This document shows positions 11,134 to 19,075 of a DNA stretch of 64,000 nt, one piece after another. Under the pieces are notes generated by a model that was not told the DNA's origin, searched no databases, and saw nothing but the letters and a program-made list of their open reading frames with translations. Origin of the DNA: Tipula vernalis. Lineage: Eukaryota > Arthropoda > Insecta > Diptera > Tipulidae. The translations under genes and the position numbers were made by a program. The DNA is taken from NCBI GenBank assembly GCA_958295665.1, contig OY282560.1:41169044-41233043 (forward strand), given 5' to 3'. Within the stretch, counting starts at the first letter, position 1, and each line of letters starts with the position of its first letter.

Positions 11134-14100
11134 ATGAATAACTGTGAAGAATGCAACAAAATGTTTTCATCAAAAGACGTTTTAATTCGGCATTCAAAGG
11201 AGCAGCACCCTCAAGATAACATGCTGTGTGAAGTGTGTGGCATCGTTTTCGGCAATAAACGAAAACTTGATTATCATAGCAAGAGGATGCATGTTACATC
11301 AGCCGTTAATAATCGCGAGAGGGTACATATTCCATCAAACTCAAGGACAGTTGTAGGAGCTGCCAAGAGAATCAAAATGGATGATGCACCTACTGATGAC
11401 GTTTTATGTAGTAATTGCAATGTAAGTATTTCAAAAAAATTTTTATTTAATCATTATAAATCCTTACTTCATAAAAACAATTGTTTAAGGAACTATAGTG
11501 AGAATGATGAGAACATCCAAATAATTAGCACTGCATTCAAGTCCCGAATAATTAGTTATAGGGTTTCAGATGTACCTATTAACTATATTAGTATAAATGA
11601 TTTTATGTGTTCAATAAAACATAAAATAATTAAATTAATAGAGCTTCAAACAGAGTTATTTAAAGTTTGCAAAGTAAATTTTGAATTGTTTGGCTTATTC
11701 ACTAAATTTGATTTAAAAGATGAAGCAAATGTTAGCTCATTAAAATCATTTAATACTAAAAATGCAATTTTAACGGAAGCTAGCGATTTGGATGAGATAT
11801 TTTCTCAGCTTGTCTGCACCCTGAATACTCTGAGTGAGGAGTTTCAGGAGAAAGAGTCTGGATGGGCAATTGAAAAAGTATTGTTCATTGAAGTAAATTT
11901 TAACAAATATAGTCCAATGAGAGGGTCCTCTTACATACCTCTCCCAAAATGTATTAAAGATAAAAAGGCTATAATCAATGTACAAAATGCAGATCAAGCC
12001 TGCTTCGCCTGGTCAATCATGGCTAGCAAATATCCTAATGTAAGAAAACCTCAACGGTGTAATTCATTTCCTCACTATAGTTCTATCTTAAATTTAGATA
12101 ATATTAGTTTCCCCATGCCTTTAAAAGATATCCCACAATTTGAAAGCCAGAATAATATAAGTGTAAATGTGTATAGTTTAGAAGGTAATCAAATTGTGGG
12201 ACCTTTATATTATACAAAATCAAAAAAATCTCATCATGTTAATCTATTGTATATAGAAGATAGTGGAAATAGTCATTATTGCTATATAAAAAAATTAAAT
12301 ACCTTAGTAGGCAAACAATTGTCAAAAAGAACTAATAAAAAATTTATTTGTGATGGTTGTTTAATATTTTTTAGAAATGAGGAAGGTTTAAATAATCATG
12401 TGCAATATGGTTGCAATAGAATTAAATGTATTCTTCCTAATGAAGAAAATGACTTTTTAGAATTTAGTAATTATCGTCATAAATTACAAGTCCCATATGT
12501 GATATATTGTGATTTTGAAGCAATATTAAAACCAATTGATTCGTGTACTCTAAATCCTGAGATATCTTTTAGTGAAAATATTTTAAAACATGAACCCTAC
12601 AGTTTTGCATATTACATTAAATGTTCATATAATGACATTAAATCTAAATTTGTTACATACAGAGGTAATGATTGTGGGAAAATTTTCATTGATAAATTAA
12701 AACAAGATTTAGAAATTATATACAACGAGCTACACGTAAATCGAAAAATGAAAAAACTTTCCTACACGGAGCAATTAAATTATAATTTTTCAAATAAATG
12801 TCATATTTGTGATGGTGATTTTGATGATGATGAAAACTATAAAGTTAGGGATCATTGCCATTTAACAGGGAAATTTAGAGGTGCTGCACATGTTAAATGT
12901 AATTTAAATTATAAAATAGCTGATTTCGTTCCAATATTTTGTCACAATTTAAGTGGCTATGATTCTCATTTTATTATAAAAGAATTAGGGTTTGATACTG
13001 AACAGATAGATTTAATCGCTCAGAATAAGGAACGATATATATCATTCACAAAACATTTTAAAATTAGTGAGCATAAAAAAATTAAATTAAGGTTTGTAGA
13101 TTCATTTAAATTTATGGCAGCTAGCATTGACAAACTATCTAATAATCTTAATGACTCTCAATTCAAAGAAGTTAGAAAGAGTTTTTCTAATCATACTGAA
13201 TTTAACCTTATAAAGAAAAAAGGAGTTTTCCCCTATGATTATCTAGATAGTTTCAAAAAGTTAGATGAAACTCAATTACCACCTAAAAATAATTTTTATA
13301 ATAAATTACTAAATTGTGATATTTCTGACGATCAATATAACCATGCTTTAAATGTTTGGGAAACATTTCAATGTAAAAGTTTAGGTGAATATTCTGACTT
13401 ATATTTAAAATCAGATGTTCTTATTTTGGCGGATATATTTGAAAATTTTCGAAATGTTTGCATGAAAACGTACGGTCTTGACCCGGCTCATTATTTTACA
13501 TCTCCTGGTTTAAGTTGGGATGCAATGCTTAAGTTTACAAAAATCAAATTAGAATTGCTTAAAGATATAGACATGGTAAATTTTATTAGGAAAGGTATTC
13601 GAGGTGGTTTAGCTCAGTGTTCAAAACGATATGCAAGAGCAAATCACAAATATATGAAAAATTATAATAAGGAAATGGATTCTAATTTTCTTGTTTATTT
13701 AGATGCCAACAATCTATATGGATGGGCCATGAGTCAATCACTACCGTATGCTAATTTCAGATTTCTTGATTCATCGGAATTAGATAAATTTGATATTAAT
13801 TCTCTGACAGATAATGAATCAGACATAGGTTATATTCTTGAAGTTGATTTAGATTATCCGAGCCATCTACATAAACAACATAATGATTTACCATTTTGTA
13901 TGGAAAACATAAAACCCTTATACCAAAGCTCAAAAGAAAATAAATTAATTGCTAATCTACAACCTAAACAGGAATATGTTATTCATCAGAAAAATTTGAA
14001 AGACTGTCTTAATAAGGGATTAATATTAAAAAAAATACATAGAGTTTTAAAGTTTAGCCAAAAACCATGGTTGAAATCTTATATTGATTTAAATACAGAT

Positions 14101-14958
14101 CTTCGTACAAAAGCTCAAAATTCTTTTGAAAAAGATTTGTATAAATTAAAGAATAATAGTGTTTTCGGAAAAACAATAGAAAATGTTGAAAAAAGAACCG
14201 ATATAAGATTATCAACACATTGGGAAAATCTAGGTAACAAATTTGGTGCTAATACTTTAATTAGCAAACCTAATTTTCATTCATCCTCGATATTTGATGA
14301 AAATTTGGTTGCTATTCAAATGAGCCGATTATCTATTACGTACAATAAACCTATTTATGTGGGTTTCTGTGTTTTAGAATTATCTAAAACTCTAATGTAT
14401 AATTTTCATTATGATTATATTAAGACAAAATACAATGATAACGCAACACTTTTATATACTGATACAGACTCATTAATTTATGAAATTCAAACTATAGATT
14501 TTTACAAAGATATAAAACCTGATTTAAATGAGAAATTTGATACTTCAGATTATTCTCCTAACAACTTATATAATTTCCCATTAGTAAATAAAAAGGTTTT
14601 AGGTATGTTTAAAGATGAATGTTGTGGAAAAATCTTAACAGAGTTTGTTGGAATCAGGGCAAAATCATATAGTTTGAACCTTGAAGATGATAATGAAATT
14701 ATCAAGAAAATCAAAGGAATAAAAAAAAATGTTGTTTCTGATTCTATATCATTAAATGATTTTAAAAATTGTTTGAATAAAAATGTTAATGTAATTAGAT
14801 CACAAATAAATTTTAGAAGTATTAGACACAACCTATACACGCAATTGACAAACAAATTAGCGCTATCAAATTTCGATGATAAACGATTTGTAATTCCAAA
14901 TTCATACAAAACTTTGGCATGGGGTAATAATGAAATTGATAATTTCTATTTTACTTAG
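11134..14958 (+). CDS. polB: Protein-primed family B DNA polymerase (Polinton pPolB)
   Basis: This 1274-residue protein should copy the linear element by protein-primed replication. Two C2H2 zinc fingers come first (C4-C7-H20-H25 and C32-C35-H48-H53), with a further Cys/His-rich segment near residues 90-120. The 3'-5' exonuclease motifs follow: ExoI with D460, ExoII with D610 (NLSGYDSHF) and ExoIII with D761 (YLKSDVLILAD). A C-x2-C plus KVRDHCHLTGKFRG segment (556-590) between ExoI and ExoII resembles the endonuclease VII-type zinc motif. Polymerase motifs are A (D857, DANNLYGWAM), B (about 1004-1014, KLKNNSVFGKT) and C (D1110 and D1112, YTDTDS). All catalytic residues are present and the frame is open. 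The start is the first ATG after a likely intron acceptor. It is transcribed toward the integrase gene, which is convergent. Confidence 0.97.
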   Translation: MNNCEECNKMFSSKDVLIRHSKEQHPQDNMLCEVCGIVFGNKRKLDYHSKRMHVTSAVNNRERVHIPSNSRTVVGAAKRIKMDDAPTDDVLCSNCNVSISKKFLFNHYKSLLHKNNCLRNYSENDENIQIISTAFKSRIISYRVSDVPINYISINDFMCSIKHKIIKLIELQTELFKVCKVNFELFGLFTKFDLKDEANVSSLKSFNTKNAILTEASDLDEIFSQLVCTLNTLSEEFQEKESGWAIEKVLFIEVNFNKYSPMRGSSYIPLPKCIKDKKAIINVQNADQACFAWSIMASKYPNVRKPQRCNSFPHYSSILNLDNISFPMPLKDIPQFESQNNISVNVYSLEGNQIVGPLYYTKSKKSHHVNLLYIEDSGNSHYCYIKKLNTLVGKQLSKRTNKKFICDGCLIFFRNEEGLNNHVQYGCNRIKCILPNEENDFLEFSNYRHKLQVPYVIYCDFEAILKPIDSCTLNPEISFSENILKHEPYSFAYYIKCSYNDIKSKFVTYRGNDCGKIFIDKLKQDLEIIYNELHVNRKMKKLSYTEQLNYNFSNKCHICDGDFDDDENYKVRDHCHLTGKFRGAAHVKCNLNYKIADFVPIFCHNLSGYDSHFIIKELGFDTEQIDLIAQNKERYISFTKHFKISEHKKIKLRFVDSFKFMAASIDKLSNNLNDSQFKEVRKSFSNHTEFNLIKKKGVFPYDYLDSFKKLDETQLPPKNNFYNKLLNCDISDDQYNHALNVWETFQCKSLGEYSDLYLKSDVLILADIFENFRNVCMKTYGLDPAHYFTSPGLSWDAMLKFTKIKLELLKDIDMVNFIRKGIRGGLAQCSKRYARANHKYMKNYNKEMDSNFLVYLDANNLYGWAMSQSLPYANFRFLDSSELDKFDINSLTDNESDIGYILEVDLDYPSHLHKQHNDLPFCMENIKPLYQSSKENKLIANLQPKQEYVIHQKNLKDCLNKGLILKKIHRVLKFSQKPWLKSYIDLNTDLRTKAQNSFEKDLYKLKNNSVFGKTIENVEKRTDIRLSTHWENLGNKFGANTLISKPNFHSSSIFDENLVAIQMSRLSITYNKPIYVGFCVLELSKTLMYNFHYDYIKTKYNDNATLLYTDTDSLIYEIQTIDFYKDIKPDLNEKFDTSDYSPNNLYNFPLVNKKVLGMFKDECCGKILTEFVGIRAKSYSLNLEDDNEIIKKIKGIKKNVVSDSISLNDFKNCLNKNVNVIRSQINFRSIRHNLYTQLTNKLALSNFDDKRFVIPNSYKTLAWGNNEIDNFYFT

Positions 14959-15142
14959 TTATAAATAACATATTTTATATTTCTTAAATATATATGTAAT
15001 ACATTTAATGCCTTACAATTTTAATTAAATTTAGAATAGTAATAATTAATAGGTTTATATTTTAAAATAATTATAATTGTATGTATAGTATATGAAAATT
15101 TGTTTATTTATATGTAAAACAATATATTAGTTCTTTAAAATA

Positions 15143-15173
<31 letters not shown>

Positions 15174-15203
15174 TAATTTTAAAATAAAAAACACTAGAAT
15201 ATT
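14959..15203. terminator. Convergent 3' ends of polB and integrase
   Basis: A 245-bp AT-rich spacer lies between two convergent genes, with an AAATAAATAA polyadenylation-like motif near 15138 for polB and, on the minus strand, AATAAAAACG near 15213 overlapping the end of the integrase frame. An (AAT)n run lies at about 15149-15172. It probably holds both poly-A sites. Confidence 0.45.
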
Positions 15204-16124
15204 TTAAATAATATCGTTTTTATTTATCCATGAGTTATGAGATGATCCAAAACCGAGCCATTTAACATAAACTTTGCTACCTTTCTTCTTCAAGATTTTC
15301 TCTACGAGGTAAGTATCAGGATGATTTGTCTTTTGGAGCTCTTTTTCATAAAACCTGCCAGATATTAGCTGTCCCTTATAATCCTCAAGTAAATACGTCA
15401 CAGGAAACTTATTGTTAATACTGATAACTTTAAATATTTCAGTAGTCCAATTTGGTGTATAACCTTTTTCGAAAACGGTTTTAAATTTGCTAACTCGAAC
15501 GAAATCGCCAACTTTAAATTTATTTTTCTGCATTAACTTAGGATATGTATAAACATGTTTTAAAAGTTGTTGTTCATTTGCCACAGTAACCTCTGCAGGT
15601 GCTAATTTAATTGTCCTATGTTTTTTGTTGTTGTAATCTTTCACTAAGTTTTTTAAAATATTTACCCACTTGTAAGATCCTTGAAGGCTAAACTTCCTCC
15701 ACATATGTTCCTTCAGAGTTCTATTAAATCTTTCTACTATACATGCTTTTATTGGGCTAAATGTTGAGTAATGGTTAATACTTTTCTGTTTCACAAGCTG
15801 TTTGAAATCTTTATTATAGAATTCAGTTCCCATATCTGTTTGTAGATTCCTTGGTATTCTTTTACTCTCATTGAAAATTTTTGTTAAAGCATGAACAATC
15901 ACCTGTGATGTTTTGTTCTTTAGAGGTTCTACCCAAGCAAATTTAGAAAAAGCATCGATTACAGTTAGAAGATATTTAAAACCAGCATTTTCTTTTGCAT
16001 AGGGAATCATTTCCACAAGATCTGCCTGCCATAAGTCATCAATACCCTTAATTTTAACATGTCTGCGTATAAAATTTTTACGTGCCGGCTTATGCAATTC
16101 ATTGACTATTTGAAAGCGACTCAT
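15204..16124 (-). CDS. int: Retrovirus-like DDE integrase with C-terminal chromodomain
   Basis: The 306-residue protein should join the element's ends to host DNA. The rve core shows D35 (WQADLVEM), D97 (TDMGTEF) and E131 (VERFNRTLKEH), the catalytic triad, with 33 residues between the last two. After the core comes an SH3-like segment (FKVGDFVRVSK, about residues 208-218), then a chromodomain at about 270-306 (YLVEKILKKKG..VYVKWLGF...NSW). Chromodomains can steer integration to marked chromatin; that is inference here. The minus strand shows TATATAAAATGAG at the start, so a TATA-like stretch abuts the ATG. Confidence 0.96.
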   Translation of the reverse strand: MSRFQIVNELHKPARKNFIRRHVKIKGIDDLWQADLVEMIPYAKENAGFKYLLTVIDAFSKFAWVEPLKNKTSQVIVHALTKIFNESKRIPRNLQTDMGTEFYNKDFKQLVKQKSINHYSTFSPIKACIVERFNRTLKEHMWRKFSLQGSYKWVNILKNLVKDYNNKKHRTIKLAPAEVTVANEQQLLKHVYTYPKLMQKNKFKVGDFVRVSKFKTVFEKGYTPNWTTEIFKVISINNKFPVTYLLEDYKGQLISGRFYEKELQKTNHPDTYLVEKILKKKGSKVYVKWLGFGSSHNSWINKNDII

Positions 16125-16420
16125 TTTATATATGTGGTCGAAGTATTAATGAAAGCTTATGAACTTTGGATTGTTATATATAAAATAATTTTTCCACATA
16201 ATGTTTGGGATTTATTTAAAGCGAAAGATATCTAAGATTATGATCACTGCAACATTCAACAAAATGAATGAGTTAATAATTTAAATCTAGAACATCATAA
16301 ATGCTAGTTGGTTTGTTCACAGCGTTGATAACAGTGAAGAAGCGGAGTCGAAACACCATTTTAAGATTGTTTTGAAATGAAATTAAATACGTTTTCTAAA
16401 TAAGTTTATATAATATTGTT

Positions 16421-16448
<28 letters not shown>
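16125..16448. other. Spacer with (ATTT)n microsatellite
   Basis: The 324 bp between integrase and the next minus-strand gene hold no open frame. An ATTT microsatellite of about seven units lies at 16424-16452 and just overlaps the stop of the small gene. The integrase promoter presumably lies here. Confidence 0.6.
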
Positions 16449-16451
<3 letters not shown>

Positions 16452-16742
16452 TACAAAATGCACATTATATTTATCTAATTTCACCATAATTAAGTGATCT
16501 TTACATAAATTGCTTAAATTTTGAACTTCCATTTCATTAAAAACGTTGAATCGCTCCGGCATAAATATAATGTTCTCCTCTGTCTCTATTAGGATTTTCA
16601 CCCCATATCTAGTGTTGACTGATTTTACTTCTTGCACCACATAGTTTCTAGCCACCTCCAGATCTTCAAATTTTATTATTGTTTTCTCTGCAAACCTTTC
16701 CACGTTATTGAGTTTTTCTATAAGTTGTTTTCGAATATCCAT
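16449..16742 (-). CDS. Small conserved-type Polinton protein, OB-like, 97 aa
   Basis: I chose ATG 16742; the open frame reaches 16805, but only a GTG lies there. The protein begins MDIRKQLIEKLNN and has alternating beta-like strands (YVVQEVKSVNTRYGVKILIE, then NIIFMPERF, then HLIMVKLDKY). The V.T.YG.K..IE pattern is reminiscent of OB-fold single-strand binding proteins and of uncharacterised small proteins seen with insect Polintons. This resemblance is from memory of patterns, not from a search. It lies between integrase and the BIR gene, where a replication accessory would be plausible. Confidence 0.6.
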
Positions 16743-16805
16743 GGTTGGTTGATTGTTAACAATCCTATGCTTACTCTCAGACTGATGATTTTCAAAGAAA
16801 CTCAC

Positions 16806-17014
16806 TATAATTTATACTAATTAGTAATTATGGTTTAATATGACTTTTAAACACGCGCGTGGTATCAAGTAACATTCAATGATTTCAACAACCATATCAG
16901 CAAAATAGAGACCATAAACATGTTTAATCATGTTTAACCACACAGATTAAATTTGCTTTCTTAGAAACAATTGCCCTCGTATCACGTTGCATCCTATGAT
17001 TTCAACAACCACAT

Positions 17015-17045
<31 letters not shown>

Positions 17046-17252
17046 GAGACAATAAAGAAACATGTTTAATCATGTTTAATCATGTTTAATCATACATATT
17101 AAATTTGCTATCTTAAAAACAATTTAAAGACAAGTAAACACGTGACCTCTAGGATAGCCTCATTTAAAACTATTCAAGAGTTTATATAGACTCAGTAAAG
17201 ACTTGAACATTACATGAATCAGGTGTGAAAAGTCCAAAAAAAAAAAAAAAAA
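16806..17252 (+). promoter_or_regulatory. BIR gene upstream region with duplicated block and poly(A) leader
   Basis: A block of about 120 bp is imperfectly duplicated (about 16860-16975 and 16978-17120); both copies contain ATGATTTCAACAACCA.ATCAGCAAAA and CATGTTTAATCATGTTTAA motifs. A 26-base A-run interrupts the second copy near 17020-17045, and CATGTTTAAT is repeated three times near 17060-17090. A TTTATATAG motif lies at 17169-17177. Eighteen A residues (17236-17253) run into the ATG. The divergent small gene at 16742 shares this intergenic DNA. Confidence 0.5.
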
Positions 17253-17645
17253 ATGGAATGTGAAAGAGAAAACCTTATCGAAATGGATTCAGTACATCGA
17301 GAGAAAAATGGAGATACATGTGGTTTATATGGCTTAAACGGTGGTATGAACAAGATACAGAATCGATTAAAATCATTCAAGAAGTTGTGGAACAAATGGA
17401 TCATTGATCCATTACAACTATCTCGAGCTGGATTTTATTACACAGGTGTAGACGACTGCATCAAGTGTTTCAGCTGTAAAGGAGTTCTCGAAGATTGGAA
17501 TATCACCTATGAAATATGGACAGAACATGCATTTTGGTTTCCCACATGTCAACACGTTAGAAACATCAAGGGTGAAGTGTTTATTGATAACATCCAAAAC
17601 AAATGGAATCAAGAGGGTGTAATTCATTGTAAAAATAATATTTAA
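17253..17645 (+). CDS. Single-BIR inhibitor-of-apoptosis-like protein
   Basis: A 130-residue protein with one BIR domain at about residues 38-104. It has the conserved arginine R38, the LSRAGFYYTG segment, then the zinc ligands C72, C75, H92 and C99 in the exact family spacing C-x2-C-x16-H-x6-C, with the hallmark EHAFWFPTC. BIR domains of cellular and baculovirus IAPs bind caspases or their antagonists and block cell death. There is no RING or second BIR, so it lacks the ubiquitin-ligase part. It is the only plus-strand gene among the right-hand genes, sits between the small OB-like gene and the 216-aa gene, and ends 42 bp from that convergent frame with AATAAA just after its stop. This arrangement looks like an acquired accessory gene. 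Caspase binding is inference. Confidence 0.93.
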   Translation: MECERENLIEMDSVHREKNGDTCGLYGLNGGMNKIQNRLKSFKKLWNKWIIDPLQLSRAGFYYTGVDDCIKCFSCKGVLEDWNITYEIWTEHAFWFPTCQHVRNIKGEVFIDNIQNKWNQEGVIHCKNNI

Positions 17646-17686
17646 GAAATAAAAAATAGATTTCAAAAAGTATAAATTGTTTTTAT

Positions 17687-18337
17687 TCATTTATTTTTGT
17701 TTGTACGAATACAAAGATCATTTATTATTTTTTGCTTACATAAAACTGGTATTTCATTGAACAATCTTGAATAATTAAAATAGTTATATCCTGTTACTGG
17801 TGGTATAAAAAAATCCTGTATTTGTAGAGAATGTGTTTTCCGATCGACACATTTTGCTAAGTATAAAAAGTAATAATTAGCGACATCAGTCCATACTGCC
17901 TCGCTCCAGATAATAATTGATTGCAAAAATGATGATAAAGATGAGCAGCGTTCCCATTCTTTGGAATTTAAAACGATTTTCTTCCCACCACTCGTAAACA
18001 AAATGCGTCTTTCATTATTTCTACTGGTTAGCTTTACATCACAATTTCCATTCGTTTTTGGTAATTCAGCAAAGGAAATGTTATTTACACAACTGAAGTG
18101 ATTTTTTATTGTTTGTAAATTATTGAAAATTGTAGTCGTCCACATTTCAGCACTTAGTGTATGAAACATTGTATTTTTGAATAAGATTATAGTAGTTTTA
18201 AAAGTGTTAACATCATAACCAATGTTGAGATAACATGTATGTTGATCATTTAAAAAATATGTATGAGACAACAATAAATTAGGTATGGTCACCATCTTTT
18301 TTTTAATTATATTATTAACGCTTTTTACTTTAAACAT
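17687..18337 (-). CDS. Unknown Polinton protein, 216 aa
   Basis: The open frame extends to 18430, but its first codon there is GTG. The first ATG is at 18337, which places a TATA box (minus GGGTATAAATAGG, 18392-18404) 55 bp upstream, as for neighbouring genes. I do not recognise the family with confidence. The middle (residues about 105-130, ending GGKKIVLNSKEWERC) faintly resembles the end of the PC4 transcription coactivator fold (KGISL..EQW), which could mean a single-strand DNA-binding role, but this is weak. A Trp/Tyr-rich helix-like segment follows (SEAVWTDVANYYFLYLAKC). It directly precedes the protease gene of the virion module. Confidence 0.7.
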   Translation of the reverse strand: MFKVKSVNNIIKKKMVTIPNLLLSHTYFLNDQHTCYLNIGYDVNTFKTTIILFKNTMFHTLSAEMWTTTIFNNLQTIKNHFSCVNNISFAELPKTNGNCDVKLTSRNNERRILFTSGGKKIVLNSKEWERCSSLSSFLQSIIIWSEAVWTDVANYYFLYLAKCVDRKTHSLQIQDFFIPPVTGYNYFNYSRLFNEIPVLCKQKIINDLCIRTNKNK

Positions 18338-18391
18338 ATTATTTGGGTTTAAAGGCAAATGTAAACTAGCTTTTGATAAAAAAACAGCTTT

Positions 18392-18404
18392 CCTATTTAT
18401 ACCC
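18392..18404 (-). promoter_or_regulatory. TATA box of the 216-aa gene
   Basis: The minus strand reads GGGTATAAATAGG, 55 bp before ATG 18337. It resembles the TATA motifs before the ATPase, penton and pVI-like genes. Confidence 0.5.
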
Positions 18405-18485
18405 TTCAAGAGTTGCACTATCTCTTTCACACATACAAATCATCTCATCTCTTGGTTCTTCTTGTCGATGAACTAAAATAACCAG

Positions 18486-19016
18486 CTAAGCAATTTCTGA
18501 AAGGTGCTGAATCATGTTTGTTTTTGTTCTTGTAGTTAAAATCTTAGGGAATTCTTTTTTAAAAAGTTTCTTTATTTTTACATCATTTTCAATCTGGTTT
18601 TTAATATTAAATAATTTTATAAATTTTTCCATTGAATTACGTTTACATCTATTTAACAAAAATATACAACAATATTGACCGCAAACTCCAGTGAATAAAC
18701 TTTGTAATTGTTTATTATTGTATATAATACATTTACTGTTACATTTTAGAAACCTCTTAATCTCAGGATATTTCGTTGCTGATCTTCCATAAGAATCAAA
18801 AAATTCTCCACATCCATTTGATGGAAAATAAACAGCTAACCAATGTTGCCCTGGTTGATTTGATTTATCCGTATTAATAACATATAAAGCAGGTTTTGAT
18901 TTAACCCTCTTTGGGATTGTGTTGATTGCAAAAACACCTTGAAAATACTTCTTAGTAAATTTATGTGATTTCAATGCTTTTTGAATGTCTAAAGTAGTCA
19001 TTGTATTGACAATCAT
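18486..19016 (-). CDS. pro: Adenain-type cysteine protease (C5-like)
   Basis: The 176-residue protein has the order of the adenovirus maturation protease: H58 in QHWLAVYF, D74 in FFDSYG, Q105, then C112 in GVCGQYCCIF. Q105 to C112 equals the spacing from the oxyanion glutamine to the catalytic cysteine in adenovirus proteases. Length is slightly below the adenovirus enzyme. In Polintons it is expected to cut capsid precursors such as the neighbouring pVI-like protein during assembly. It lies just downstream of the capsid gene in the same direction, with 59 bp between them. Confidence 0.95.
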   Translation of the reverse strand: MIVNTMTTLDIQKALKSHKFTKKYFQGVFAINTIPKRVKSKPALYVINTDKSNQPGQHWLAVYFPSNGCGEFFDSYGRSATKYPEIKRFLKCNSKCIIYNNKQLQSLFTGVCGQYCCIFLLNRCKRNSMEKFIKLFNIKNQIENDVKIKKLFKKEFPKILTTRTKTNMIQHLSEIA

Positions 19017-19075
19017 TTTGTACAGTATTGTTACAAACTAACTCTTTATTTTAGAATTGTGAGCTATTTATATTA

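Noticed and set aside
14550..14909. 119-codon minus-strand open stretch
   Set aside because: It lies wholly within the polymerase gene in antisense and has no recognisable features.
18338..18430. N-terminal 31 residues of the 247-codon frame
   Set aside because: The frame there starts with GTG and contains the likely TATA box. The ATG at 18337 is a better start.
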